DNA of 64,000 bases from Novilysobacter_A longmucuonensis (GTDB taxonomy: Bacteria; Pseudomonadota; Gammaproteobacteria; Xanthomonadales; Xanthomonadaceae): assembly GCF_046600735.1 (NCBI RefSeq), contig NZ_JBJMAW010000001.1, forward strand, positions 186,001-250,000. The letters are read 5' to 3'. The position numbers and the translations under genes were made by a program. The notes below the pieces were generated by a model. It did not search any database, was not told the origin of the DNA, and worked only from the letters and a program-made list of their open reading frames with translations. Positions 16,197-26,060 of this stretch are shown here, in pieces. Positions within the stretch are counted from its first letter, which is position 1. Each line of letters begins with the position of its first letter.

Positions 16197-19040
16197 TCAG
16201 CCGAGTTTCGCGCGCTGTGCGGCCAGGGCTTCGCGTTGCTGGTTCCAGTCGACCAGGCGCTTGCGCTCCTGCTCCACCACCGCGGCGGGCGCGTTGCTGA
16301 CGAAAGTCTCGCTGGCGAGCTTGCCGGTGCACTTGGCGATCTCGCCCTCGACCCGCTTGAGCTCCTTGTCCATGCGCGTCCGTTCGGCGCCAAGATCGAC
16401 CAGGCCCTCCAGCGGCACCAGCAGCTTGAGCTCGCCGACCACTGCGGTCGCGGCGGCCGGCGCCGCGTCGGCATTGGCCAGGAACTCGATCCGGTCGAGC
16501 CGGGTCAGGAAGCGCAGCTGCGAATCGAAGCGCTCGGTGCGGGCGCGATCGGGCTCCAGGCCACCGGCCAGCAACAGCGGCACCCGTTTGGCTGGCGCGA
16601 CGTTGAGCTCGCTGCGCACGCGGCGCAACGCCGAGACCATTGCCTTGAGCCATTCCACATCGGCCGCGGCCTCGGCGAAGCCCGCCGCGTCGACATCGAG
16701 CGGCTGCGGGTAGGGGCGCACCATGATGCTTGCCTCGGCCAGGCCGAGCTTCGGCGCCACCGCCTGCCACAGTTCCTCGGTCACGAACGGGATCAGCGGG
16801 TGCAGCAGGCACAGCAGCCGTTCGAGTACATGCAGCAGCGTGTGCCGGGTGCTGGCCGCGGCGGCGCTGCCTTCCCCGGTGGCGCTGTCGTTGTTGAGAG
16901 CCGGTTTGGCCAGCTCGACGAACCAGTCGCAGAAATCGTTCCAGGCAAATTCGTACAAGGACTGCGCGAGCAGGTCGAACCGGTACGCGGCGAAGTGCGC
17001 TTCGGCTTCGGCCGCGGTGCGCGCCAGTTGCGCCAGGATCCAGCGTTCGGCATCGGTTCGCGGAGCAAGAGCGCCCTCATCCGGCCTCCGGCCACCTTCT
17101 CCCGCAGGCGGGGGAAGGGAGAACGACTCGGTGTTCATCAACACGAAGCGGGTTGCGTTCCACAACTTGTTGCAGAAGTTCTTGTAGCCCTCGGCGCGGC
17201 CCATGTCGAAGCGGATGTCGCGGCCGTGGGTCGCCAGCGCGGCGATGGTGAAACGCAACGCGTCGGCGCCGAACGCCGGAATGCCGTCGGGAAATTCCCG
17301 CCGCGTGGCCTTGGCGATCTTCTCGGCCATCTTCGGTTGCATCAGGCCGCTCGTGCGCTTTTCCAGCAACGCATCCAGGCTGATGCCGTCGATCAGGTCG
17401 AGCGGGTCCAGGATGTTGCCCTTGGACTTGGACATCTTCTGGCCGTCCTTGTCGCGGACCAGCCCGGTGATGTAGACGTCCTTGAACGGCACCTGCCCGG
17501 TGAAGTGGTCGCTCATCATGATCATCCGGGCGACCCAGAAGAAGATGATGTCGAAGCCGGTGACCAGCGCGCTGGACGGCACGAACCGCTCGAAACCGCG
17601 TTGCTGCATCAGCTCCTTATTCGGCCAGCCCATCGTGCTGAATGGCCACAGCGAGGCGGAGAACCAGGTCTCCAGCACGTCGTTGTCCTGGCTCAACCGA
17701 ACATCAGGCCCGATCCCGGCGCGCGCGCGAGCATCTGCCTCGTCGCGACCGACGTAGATCTGGCCGGACTGGTCGTACCACGCCGGGATCCGGTGTCCCC
17801 ACCAGAGCTGGCGGCTGATGCACCAGTCCTGGATGTTCTCCATCCAGTGGCGGTAGGTGTTGATCCAGTTGCCGGGCACGAAACGCACCGCGCCGGGCTT
17901 TCCATCGGCCGCGCCGACCAATTCGAGCCCGCGTGCGCCGAGCGTGTCCATTTTCACGAACCACTGGTCGGTCAGGTAAGGCTCGATTGCCTGGCCGCTG
18001 CGGTCGCCGCGTGGCACCTGCAGCTTGTGCGGCTGGGTGTCGACCAGCAGGCCGGCCGCGTCAAGGTCGGCGACCACCCGCTTGCGCGCCTCGTAGCGGT
18101 CCAGCCCGCGGTACTGCTCCGGCACCAACTCGTTGGTCGCCGCATCCGGGGTGAAGATATTGATCAGCGGCAGCTTGTGCCGCAGGCCCACCTGGTAGTC
18201 GTTGAAATCGTGCGCCGGGGTGACCTTGACCACGCCGGTGCCGAACTCGCGGTCGACGTAGGCATCGGCGATCAGCGGGACCAGCCGCCCGGTCAGCGGC
18301 AGGGTGACGGTCTTGCCGACCAGGTGGGCGTAGCGTTCATCGTCGGGGTGCACCATCACCGCTGTGTCGCCGAGCATGGTCTCCGGGCGCGTGGTGGCGA
18401 CCACCAGCGTGCCGCTGCCGTCGGTCAGCGGGTAGGCCAGCGACCACAGGAAGCCGTCCTCATCCTGGTTGACCACCTCCAGGTCGGAGATCGCGGTCTT
18501 CAGCACCGGGTCCCAGTTGACCAGCCGTTGTCCGCGGTAGATCAGGCCCTGTTCGTGCAGCTTCACGAATGCCTCGATCACCGCCTCGGCGGGCATCGGA
18601 TCCATCGTGAACACGCTGCGGCTCCAGTCGCCGGAGGTGCCGAGCCGGCGCATCTGGCGCTCGATGGTGTCGCCGGAGTGCTGCTTCCACTCCCAGACCT
18701 TTTGGATGAAGCCCTCGCGGCCAAGCGAGTCGCGGCTGATGCCGTCACGGCCAAGGTTGCGCGCGACCACCATCTCGGTGGCGATGCCGGCGTGGTCGCT
18801 GCCCATCTGCCACAGGGTGTCGCGGCCGAGCATGCGGTGGTAGCGGATCAGCGCGTCCTGCAACGTGTGCTGGAACGCGTGGCCCATGTGCAGGGTGCCG
18901 GTGACATTGGGCGGCGGCAGCAGGATCGAATACGGCTCGCCCTCGCCGCGCGGCTGGAACACGCCGCTGGCCTCCCACTGCTGGTAGAGGCGGGTTTCGA
19001 ACTGGGTGGGGTCGTAGCTGGGGGACAACGAAGTGGTCAT
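16197..19040 (-). CDS. valS: Valyl-tRNA synthetase
   Basis: The 947-residue class I synthetase charges tRNA-Val and edits threonine. The HIGH motif is HMGH at 51-54 after PPPNVTGTL; the KMSKS loop is DGQKMSKSKGN; the C-terminal arm is the expected coiled coil. The ATG at 19040 starts MTTSLSPSYDPTQFE; the open frame upstream lacks family similarity. Oddity: about 18 residues (near 639-657, LPPPAGEGGRRPDEGALA) at the start of the anticodon-binding domain are encoded by a palindromic repeat and have no counterpart in the family as I know it. It follows holC by 52 bases, as in many gammaproteobacteria. Confidence 0.96.
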   Translation of the reverse strand: MTTSLSPSYDPTQFETRLYQQWEASGVFQPRGEGEPYSILLPPPNVTGTLHMGHAFQHTLQDALIRYHRMLGRDTLWQMGSDHAGIATEMVVARNLGRDGISRDSLGREGFIQKVWEWKQHSGDTIERQMRRLGTSGDWSRSVFTMDPMPAEAVIEAFVKLHEQGLIYRGQRLVNWDPVLKTAISDLEVVNQDEDGFLWSLAYPLTDGSGTLVVATTRPETMLGDTAVMVHPDDERYAHLVGKTVTLPLTGRLVPLIADAYVDREFGTGVVKVTPAHDFNDYQVGLRHKLPLINIFTPDAATNELVPEQYRGLDRYEARKRVVADLDAAGLLVDTQPHKLQVPRGDRSGQAIEPYLTDQWFVKMDTLGARGLELVGAADGKPGAVRFVPGNWINTYRHWMENIQDWCISRQLWWGHRIPAWYDQSGQIYVGRDEADARARAGIGPDVRLSQDNDVLETWFSASLWPFSTMGWPNKELMQQRGFERFVPSSALVTGFDIIFFWVARMIMMSDHFTGQVPFKDVYITGLVRDKDGQKMSKSKGNILDPLDLIDGISLDALLEKRTSGLMQPKMAEKIAKATRREFPDGIPAFGADALRFTIAALATHGRDIRFDMGRAEGYKNFCNKLWNATRFVLMNTESFSLPPPAGEGGRRPDEGALAPRTDAERWILAQLARTAAEAEAHFAAYRFDLLAQSLYEFAWNDFCDWFVELAKPALNNDSATGEGSAAAASTRHTLLHVLERLLCLLHPLIPFVTEELWQAVAPKLGLAEASIMVRPYPQPLDVDAAGFAEAAADVEWLKAMVSALRRVRSELNVAPAKRVPLLLAGGLEPDRARTERFDSQLRFLTRLDRIEFLANADAAPAAATAVVGELKLLVPLEGLVDLGAERTRMDKELKRVEGEIAKCTGKLASETFVSNAPAAVVEQERKRLVDWNQQREALAAQRAKLG
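17071..17123. repeat. GGGAGAAGG-type palindrome inserted in frame in valS
   Basis: CCTTCTCCCGCAGGCGGG from 17095 is the core of a hairpin completed by GGAAGG at 17113-17118, flanked by CCGGCCTCCGG. The minus-strand translation reads LPPPAGEGGRRPDEG, the same peptide style as the inserts in purL and thiL. Confidence 0.65.
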
Positions 19041-19092
19041 CGTGGGTCGCTCTGGTTCGTCATCCCCGCCTGCGCGGGATGACGGCAAAAAA

Positions 19093-19518
19093 CTACATGT
19101 CGTGCTTGTTGAGCTCGAACCCGCGCGACTTGTACTGCTTCCAGCGCTCACGCAGCGGCTCGCGTGCGGACTCGTCGGCCGGGACCACCTCGAGCACGCG
19201 CTCGAAGCCGCCCTGCACCGCCTCGTCGCGCAGGTTGATCACCAGCGGGCGCATCGGCGCGTCGCTGCCCGGCGCGGCGATCAGCACGTCGGCCTCGTCC
19301 TCCTCGATGTCGGCGCCGGCGATCTGGTGCGGGATGAACGCGTCCGGGTCGAACGACCACAGCAGGTCGTCGAGCCGCTCGGCCTGCGCGGCATCGCGCG
19401 CCAGCACCAGTGTGGGCAGGCCGGCCGCGTGCGACTTGCGGGCCAGCTCGCATACCAGCAGCAGCGGCTCCTCGCAAAAGCGCGGCTTGGCGATCAGGTA
19501 GAAGTCGGCGCGGGGCAT
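19093..19518 (-). CDS. holC: DNA polymerase III subunit chi
   Basis: The 141-residue chi subunit links the clamp loader (through psi) to single-stranded-DNA-binding protein. It starts with the family-typical MPRADFYLIAK and shows the conserved middle LLWSFDPDAFIPHQ and the PLVINLRDE strand. Length is normal. It lies between pepA and valS, the same gene order as in E. coli, and probably belongs to one transcript with them. Confidence 0.92.
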   Translation of the reverse strand: MPRADFYLIAKPRFCEEPLLLVCELARKSHAAGLPTLVLARDAAQAERLDDLLWSFDPDAFIPHQIAGADIEEDEADVLIAAPGSDAPMRPLVINLRDEAVQGGFERVLEVVPADESAREPLRERWKQYKSRGFELNKHDM

Positions 19519-19657
19519 GTCAGTCGCTCGCTGCGCTCGCTGTCAGGAGGAAAGTCGGCCGCAGGGCGGCCCGTCAGCGCAAGCAGAGGCGGCCGGCGTT
19601 TGCTGATTGCTGACAGACGGCGGAGCCGCCGACAGACCGCGCGCTCAGCGCGTGAGC

Positions 19658-21151
19658 TCACTGCGCCGCCCGATCGATCAGCCACTGCGACAGCAGGCCC
19701 ACCGGGCGCCCGGTCGCCATGCCGCGCTTGCCCTCGTCGCTGGCGGTGCCGGCGATGTCGATGTGCGCCCAGCGCTGGCCATCGGTGAAGCGCGACAGGA
19801 AGCAGCCGGCGGTGATCGCGCCGGCCCAGCGGCCGCCGATGTTGCATACATCGGCATAGGTCGAGTCGAGCAGGGGCTGGTACTCGTCCCACAGCGGCAG
19901 CCGCCAGGCGCGGTCGAACGCGTGTTCACCGGCCTCCAGCAACTCCGCGGCCAGTTCGTCGTTCTTGCTCATCAGGCCGCTGGCGCACTTGCCCAGGGCG
20001 ATCATGCAGGCGCCGGTCAGGGTGGCGACATCCAGCAGCGCGGCCGGCTGGAACTTCTGCGCCCAGGTCAGCGCATCGCACAGGATCAGGCGGCCCTCGG
20101 CGTCGGTATTGCCGACCTCGATGGTCTTGCCGGACATGCTGGTCAGCACGTCGGACGGGCGGTAGGCGTCGGCGTCGAGCATGTTCTCGACCGCCGGCAC
20201 GATCACCACCAGGTTGATCGGCAGCTTCATGCCCACTGCCGACACGAAGGTGCCCATCACGGTGGCGGCGCCGCACATGTCGAACTTCATTTCCTCCACG
20301 CCGCCCTGCACTTTCAGGTTGACGCCGCCGGAGTCGAAGGTGATGCCCTTGCCGACCAGCACGTACGGCTTGGCATCGCCGCCGCCGTCGTACTTCAGCG
20401 CGATGAGCCGGGGCGCGTTGGCCGAGCCGCGGCCGACCGCGAGCAGCGCGCCCATCCCGAGCTTCTCCATCGCCGCCACGTCGAGCACCTCGCAGCTGGT
20501 GCTGTCGAAGCGGCCGGCGAACTCCTGCGCCTGCGCGGCCAGGTAGCCGGGGTTGCAGACGTTCGGCGGCAGGTTGCCCAGTTCGCGCGCGAACTTGACG
20601 CCCGCGGCGATCGCCTGGCCCTGCGCGAGCGCGGCGCGGCTGGCCTCGGCATCGCTGTCGCCGGCGATGCTCAGGCGACGCAGGCCGGGCTCGTCCTGCT
20701 TGCTCTTGTCGCCAAGCGTGGCGAGATAGCGGTAGCAGGCGTGGTCGGCAGCAATCGCGGCATGGCGGATCGCCCAATCGCCGTCACGGCCGGTCACCGG
20801 CACTTCGACCAGGGTGAACAGCGCATGCGCCACCGGGCCGAGCTTCAGGGCACGCGCGGCATCGGCCACGGCCTTGAGGTACTGCGGCGGGCCGAACTTG
20901 CCGGCCTCGCCCAGCCCGACCACCAGCACGCGTGGCGCAGTCACCCCGGCCAGGTCGTGCAGCAGGGTGGTCTTGCCACTCTTGCCGCTGACGTCGCCGC
21001 GCTGCAGCAGGGCTTTGACGCGCCCGTTGCTGGCGCTGTCGAGTGCGCTGGCGGCCGGCGTGAGCGTGTTGTCGGCGAACGCACCGACGACGACGCAATC
21101 GGCTTGGGCGGCGGCGGGGGCGTCGCGGTTCAGGTCGAATTCGAGGGCCAT
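19658..21151 (-). CDS. pepA: Leucyl aminopeptidase (cytosol aminopeptidase)
   Basis: The 497-residue M17 metallopeptidase removes N-terminal residues from peptides; in E. coli it also binds DNA in XerCD recombination. The signature NTDAEGRLIL near residue 345 and the GKGITFDSGG segment provide the two-metal site. The ATG at 21151 begins MALEFDLNRD; the frame runs on upstream without homology. It is divergent from lptF and the first gene of the pepA-holC-valS group. The pepA-holC spacer (19519-19657) is rich in CTGTCAG-like inverted words but holds no gene. Confidence 0.95.
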   Translation of the reverse strand: MALEFDLNRDAPAAAQADCVVVGAFADNTLTPAASALDSASNGRVKALLQRGDVSGKSGKTTLLHDLAGVTAPRVLVVGLGEAGKFGPPQYLKAVADAARALKLGPVAHALFTLVEVPVTGRDGDWAIRHAAIAADHACYRYLATLGDKSKQDEPGLRRLSIAGDSDAEASRAALAQGQAIAAGVKFARELGNLPPNVCNPGYLAAQAQEFAGRFDSTSCEVLDVAAMEKLGMGALLAVGRGSANAPRLIALKYDGGGDAKPYVLVGKGITFDSGGVNLKVQGGVEEMKFDMCGAATVMGTFVSAVGMKLPINLVVIVPAVENMLDADAYRPSDVLTSMSGKTIEVGNTDAEGRLILCDALTWAQKFQPAALLDVATLTGACMIALGKCASGLMSKNDELAAELLEAGEHAFDRAWRLPLWDEYQPLLDSTYADVCNIGGRWAGAITAGCFLSRFTDGQRWAHIDIAGTASDEGKRGMATGRPVGLLSQWLIDRAAQ

Positions 21152-21233
21152 GCAACGGATTCCAGGCTGGAGTGAGGGGAGGACGGTGCGGGCATCAGGG
21201 CGCCACATTGTGCTAGCAGGCGCGCGGGAGGCG

Positions 21234-21269
21234 TAACCAGATACACGTGAATAACCAGATACACGTGAA
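21234..21269. repeat. Perfect 18-bp tandem duplication between pepA and lptF
   Basis: TAACCAGATACACGTGAA occurs at 21234-21251 and again at 21252-21269 with no mismatch. Each copy contains the palindrome CACGTG. The pair lies in the 243-base gap between two divergent genes, where an operator could act on both. Confidence 0.75.
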
Positions 21270-21394
21270 TCCGCCGAATGGCCGGGCGCTTGGGCCACAA
21301 TGGCCGCCGGCCCGGTCACGTGCGGCCACGTTCCGCCGTCCAACGAGCCCCCGAGTCTAAAGCAAGCCCGTCCCATGCCGAAGCCCGATGCCCG

Positions 21395-22492
21395 ATGCCC
21401 AAGCTTGACCGCTACCTGCTGAGCGAGTTCGCCCAGTCCACGTTCGCCACCCTGACGGTGCTGCTGATCGTCAGTGTCGGCGGCGCGTTCACCGACGTGC
21501 TCAGCAACATCGCCCGCGGCCGGGTGCCGGCCGGGATGATGCTGTCGCAGCTGGGCCTGGTGTTGCTGACCTGGCTGCCGCTGATCCTGCCGCTGGCGCT
21601 GATGCTGGGTTTGATGCTGGCGGTCGGGCGGCTCTACCGCGACTCGGAAATGCCGGTGATCGCCTCGATCGGTGTCGGCCCGCGACGCATGCTCAAGCCA
21701 GTGCTGCTGCTGGTGCTGCCGGTGGCGCTGGTGGTCGCGCTGTGCTCGCTGTGGCTGGGGCCGTGGTCGGAGCGCATGTCGCAGCAGCTGATCGCCGAGG
21801 CCAATCGCAACCTGATCGTGGCCGGGCTGGAGCCGGGCAGCTTCACCGAGATTCCCGGCGGCGGCGGGGTGGTGTTCGTCGGCTCGATGTCCAATGACGG
21901 CAGCCGTTTCAGCCGGGTGTTCGTGTATCGCCAGTCCGGCGACCGGATCGACATCACCACCTCCAACGACGGCGAGGTCACCCTCGGCGAGGACGGCCAG
22001 CGCTATCTGGTGCTCAACGACGGATTCGAGGTCGAAGGGCCGCTAGACGTCGGGGTCGAGGGCAAACTCGACTACCGCCTGATGCGCTACGAGAGCAACG
22101 AGGTGCTGATGCAGGCCGACGCACGCCGCTTCGATGAGAACGACCCGGAAGTGATGCCGACCAGCGCCCTGCTCGGCGATCCGCGGCCGGAGGCCAACGC
22201 GCAACTGCACGCCCGGCTCGCACCGCCGCTGCTGACCCTGGCGTTTGCGCTGATGGCCATTCCGCTGGCCCGCAGCACGCCGCGGCAGGCCCGCTACGGC
22301 CGGATGTTGATGGGCTTCCTGGGTTACCTGATCGGCGTGAACCTGATGCTGATGGGCGAGGGCTGGCTGGAAACCGGCCGGCTGGCCCCGGCGCTGGGCC
22401 TGTGGTGGCTGGTGCTGCCGCTGCTGGCACTCGGCGGCTGGCTGTACCTGAGCGACGGCCGGCTGGGCCGCGCGAAGAAGGTTGCCGCGTGA
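21395..22492 (+). CDS. lptF: LPS export ABC transporter permease LptF
   Basis: The 365-residue inner membrane protein has two groups of three transmembrane helices around a periplasmic beta-jellyroll domain (about residues 120-270). It pairs with LptG and the LptB ATPase to pull lipopolysaccharide from the membrane towards LptA. The N-terminus LDRYLLSEF and length match the family. The ATG at 21395 is chosen over the longer open frame, which is not family-like. The lptFG/pepA divergent arrangement is the same as in E. coli. Confidence 0.94.
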   Translation: MPKLDRYLLSEFAQSTFATLTVLLIVSVGGAFTDVLSNIARGRVPAGMMLSQLGLVLLTWLPLILPLALMLGLMLAVGRLYRDSEMPVIASIGVGPRRMLKPVLLLVLPVALVVALCSLWLGPWSERMSQQLIAEANRNLIVAGLEPGSFTEIPGGGGVVFVGSMSNDGSRFSRVFVYRQSGDRIDITTSNDGEVTLGEDGQRYLVLNDGFEVEGPLDVGVEGKLDYRLMRYESNEVLMQADARRFDENDPEVMPTSALLGDPRPEANAQLHARLAPPLLTLAFALMAIPLARSTPRQARYGRMLMGFLGYLIGVNLMLMGEGWLETGRLAPALGLWWLVLPLLALGGWLYLSDGRLGRAKKVAA

Positions 22493-22508
22493 TGCCGGGG
22501 TGCTCGCG

Positions 22509-23606
22509 ATGAGGCCGGTCCTGAAGATCCACGACCTGTACGTCGGTCGCGTCGTGCTCGGCACGGTGCTGCTGACCTGGGCGGTGCTGCTTGGCCTGGA
22601 TGTGATGCTGAGCCTGGTCAACGAGTTCGGCGATGTCGGCGAGGGCTACGGCGTGATCGAGGCAATGGCCTACATGGCCTACACCGTGCCGCGCCGCGCG
22701 CATGCGCTGTTCCCGTATGCCGCTGTGATCGGCTCGTTGATGGCCCTGGGCCAGCTGTCGGCGACCTCGGAGCTGACCGCGCTGCGCGCCATCGGGCTGT
22801 CACGGCGCCGGCTCAGCGTGACGGTGGCCGCGGCGGTCGCGGTGTTGACCCTGCTGATGACGGTCAGCGGCGAGACCGCGGGGCCGTGGGGCCAGCGCCA
22901 GGCCGAGGCGTTGAAGACGTCCTCGCGCTCGCAGGACATGATCGTGGCGCGCTATTCGGGGGTGTGGGCGCGCGAGGGCGACACCATCCTCAACGCCCAG
23001 GGCGGGCAGGAGCACGACGACGGCGAGGACCGCTGGCTGGAACTGCGCAACGTGCGCCTGTACGAGTTCGCCGACGACGGCCGCCTGCAGTCGTTGGCGC
23101 TAGCCAGGATCGCCGAGCACCGCCCCGGCGGCTGGCTGCTGCGCGATGTCACCCGGACCTATTTCGACGAGCGCTCGGTGAGCCAGACCCATGTCGAGGA
23201 GGAGCGCTGGGAGTCGCGCCTGGATGCCACCGCGCTGAGCGCAGACATCGACCGACCGCGGTATCTCTCGGCCAGCGAACTGCAGGCCGTGATCGACTAC
23301 CGCCTGCGCAACCGGCTCGACGCCAGCGAGTTCCAGGAGCACTACTGGGGCCGCTGGTTCTATCCGCTCAACGTGCTGGCGCTGGTGCTGGCGGCGATCC
23401 CGTTCGCGTTCGGCATGTTGCGCAGCGGTGGCATGGGCAAGCGACTGTTCGTCGGCATCGTGTTCGCGTTGGGTTTCTGGTTGCTGCAGACGCAGTTCGT
23501 GCAGTTGGCGAGTGTCTACAAGTTCGACTACCGCATCGCCTATGCGTTGCCGACGCTGATCATGATCGCGGTGTCGGCGTTCCTGTTCAGGCAGCGCTCG
23601 GGCTGA
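22509..23606 (+). CDS. lptG: LPS export ABC transporter permease LptG
   Basis: The 365-residue partner of LptF shares its plan: three N-terminal helices, a periplasmic domain and three C-terminal helices with the closing FDYRIAYALPTLIM stretch. It begins 16 bases after lptF and is surely co-transcribed. The ATG at 22509 (MRPVLKIHDLYVG) fits the family start. Downstream is the gene-free repeat region at 23.6-24.4 kb. Confidence 0.94.
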   Translation: MRPVLKIHDLYVGRVVLGTVLLTWAVLLGLDVMLSLVNEFGDVGEGYGVIEAMAYMAYTVPRRAHALFPYAAVIGSLMALGQLSATSELTALRAIGLSRRRLSVTVAAAVAVLTLLMTVSGETAGPWGQRQAEALKTSSRSQDMIVARYSGVWAREGDTILNAQGGQEHDDGEDRWLELRNVRLYEFADDGRLQSLALARIAEHRPGGWLLRDVTRTYFDERSVSQTHVEEERWESRLDATALSADIDRPRYLSASELQAVIDYRLRNRLDASEFQEHYWGRWFYPLNVLALVLAAIPFAFGMLRSGGMGKRLFVGIVFALGFWLLQTQFVQLASVYKFDYRIAYALPTLIMIAVSAFLFRQRSG

Positions 23607-23677
23607 TCGCGGGTACGCCGCGGGGGGGCGGTGATCCGCGCTGAGCAGTCATTCCCGTGACGGCGGGAGCCATCCTG

Positions 23678-24362
<685 letters not shown>

Positions 24363-24417
24363 AAGGCCACAACCATAGCCACAGCAAGCCGGTGGCTGCT
24401 GCAACAGCCCAAGCGGA

Positions 24418-24897
24418 TTAGTGGCCCCGCGCCTCGCGGCGCATGCGCGTGCCGCTTGCGCGGTCGTGCCAGGTCAGGCGGTCGCGGTCGAACCAGGCCC
24501 ACCAGAAACCCGCTCCGGCCAACAACAACGACGCCGTCGCGACCGCATAGCGCAGCATCAGCGCGCGCCAGCCCGGGCGGCCGCCATCGGGTGCGGCCAC
24601 GCGCAGGCGCCAGGCACGCATGCCCAGGGTCTGGCCGCCGCGGCGCCAGCTCAGTACCGCGTATGCGCCGGTGACCGACCACAGCGCGGCCAACTCCAGC
24701 CAGCCGGCCAGCGTATCGGCGCGGACCGGCTCGCCGCCGTGCAGTGCCACGCTCAGCACCCCGACCGTGAACCACAGGCCGAGGGCGGGGAACAGGTCGT
24801 ACAGCAGCGCCAGCCAGCGCCAGCCGATCAGCGCGGCAGGAGGAAGAGGGGCGGTGGCCGGGGTGCCGGAGGGACGGTCGCGGTGGTCGGATGCCAT
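24418..24897 (-). CDS. RDD family membrane protein
   Basis: The 159-residue protein has about three hydrophobic helices and the RDD hallmark pattern: an Arg near GWRWLALLYD in helix 1 and acidic residues further on, with GMRAWRLRV before the last helix. The domain is widespread and its function is unsettled; some members are Na+/H+ antiporter-like. The ATG at 24897 gives a normal-length protein. It is divergent from xerD with only 29 bases between the starts. Confidence 0.8.
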   Translation of the reverse strand: MASDHRDRPSGTPATAPLPPAALIGWRWLALLYDLFPALGLWFTVGVLSVALHGGEPVRADTLAGWLELAALWSVTGAYAVLSWRRGGQTLGMRAWRLRVAAPDGGRPGWRALMLRYAVATASLLLAGAGFWWAWFDRDRLTWHDRASGTRMRREARGH

Positions 24898-24913
24898 CGC
24901 AAAAGGATAGTCG

Positions 24914-24919
24914 CTAAGC
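24914..24919 (+). promoter_or_regulatory. Candidate -10 box of xerD
   Basis: TAAGCT in the context GCTAAGCT lies 7 bases before the xerD ATG at 24927. If real, transcription would begin at or almost at the start codon, giving a leaderless messenger. Confidence 0.3.
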
Positions 24920-24926
24920 TGCGGCA

Positions 24927-25922
24927 ATGAGCTCGCCTGTACTGGCCCAACCCCGATCCGCCCAGGCACTGCCCGCCAGGCCGCGCACGCCCGCCGATCG
25001 CCGGATGCGGGCGATGGCGTTGCCGGTACTGGCCGATGGCGATGCCCGGGTGATCGAGCAGTTCCTGGAGGCCATCTGGTCGGAAAACGGGCTCGCCCGG
25101 CAGACGCTGGACAGCTACCGGCGCGATCTGCAAGGCCTGGCGCGCTGGCGCCATGGCCGCGGGCTGGCCGACATCGACCGCGCCAGCGTATTCGACTACC
25201 TGGCCTGGCGCACCCGCGAAGGCTACTCGCCGCACAGCAGCGCGCGGCTGCTGTCGGCATTGCGCGCGTTCTTCGCCTGGCGCGTGCGTCGCGGCGACCG
25301 GCAGGACGATCCCACCGCCTTGCTCGTGCCGCCCAAGCTGCCGCGCTCGCTGCCCAAGGCGCTGGCCGAAAGCGAGATCGACGCACTGCTCGCCGCGCCC
25401 GATACCGAGTTGCCACTGGGTCTGCGCGATCGCGCGATGCTCGAGCTGATGTACGCCTGCGGACTGCGCGTGAGCGAGCTGGTCGGGCTGCCGGCGACCG
25501 CGGTCAACCTGCGCCAGGGCGTGCTGCGCGTGCTCGGCAAGGGCAGCAAGGAGCGCCTGGTTCCGCTGGGCGAGGAGGCGCAGCACTGGCTGGAGCGTTA
25601 CCTGGCGCATTCGCGCCCGGCGCTGGCCGGCAAGCGCGCGCTGGCGCCGCTGTTTCTCGGCGCCGGTGGCCAGCCGCTGAGCCGGCAGCAGTTCTGGGCG
25701 CTGGTAAAGCGCTACGCCGGCGCGGCCGGTATCGACGCGGCGAAGATCAGCCCACACGGTCTGCGCCACAGCTTCGCCACCCACCTGCTGAACCACGGCG
25801 CCGACCTGCGTGCGCTTCAGATGCTGCTCGGCCACAGCTCGCTGTCGACCACGCAGATCTACACCCTGGTCGCGCGCGAGCAGCTCAAGCAATTGCACGC
25901 CCGGCACCACCCGCGTGGATGA
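24927..25922 (+). CDS. xerD: Site-specific tyrosine recombinase XerD
   Basis: The 331-residue recombinase acts with XerC at dif to resolve chromosome dimers. The catalytic set is visible: Arg in ACGLRVSEL near 180, HGLRH near 277-281, and GHSSLSTTQIY near 302-312 with the nucleophile Tyr. The N-terminal SAM-like domain begins near residue 40 (VIEQFLEAIW). The first 30 residues are an extension relative to E. coli XerD; Met27 and Met30 are alternative starts. No Shine-Dalgarno precedes the ATG at 24927. Confidence 0.93.
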   Translation: MSSPVLAQPRSAQALPARPRTPADRRMRAMALPVLADGDARVIEQFLEAIWSENGLARQTLDSYRRDLQGLARWRHGRGLADIDRASVFDYLAWRTREGYSPHSSARLLSALRAFFAWRVRRGDRQDDPTALLVPPKLPRSLPKALAESEIDALLAAPDTELPLGLRDRAMLELMYACGLRVSELVGLPATAVNLRQGVLRVLGKGSKERLVPLGEEAQHWLERYLAHSRPALAGKRALAPLFLGAGGQPLSRQQFWALVKRYAGAAGIDAAKISPHGLRHSFATHLLNHGADLRALQMLLGHSSLSTTQIYTLVAREQLKQLHARHHPRG

Positions 25923-26060
25923 ACAGGCAGTAGTGCCGTGCGCGCAGGAGCCGATCACAGCTGGGCGCCGGCGCGTCAGCTGCGCTCAAGGTGCTGCATG
26001 CCACAATCTTTGCTTGGACGCTAATGTCCGCCCGCCGCCTTCCTGCAAGGACCGCCACCG

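Noticed and set aside
16236..19082. A plus-strand open frame of about 950 codons opposite valS
   Set aside because: Composition typical of an antisense frame in high-GC DNA, and ValS motifs are unambiguous on the other strand.
19519..19657. Possible shared element between the holC-pepA and gspF-gspG gaps (GCGAGCGACT and CTGTCAG words)
   Set aside because: Only short words match; not enough to define a repeat family.
24898..25416. N-terminal extension of the RDD protein over the xerD region
   Set aside because: The extra residues are Arg/Ala/Pro-rich antisense of xerD; the ATG at 24897 gives a normal RDD protein.
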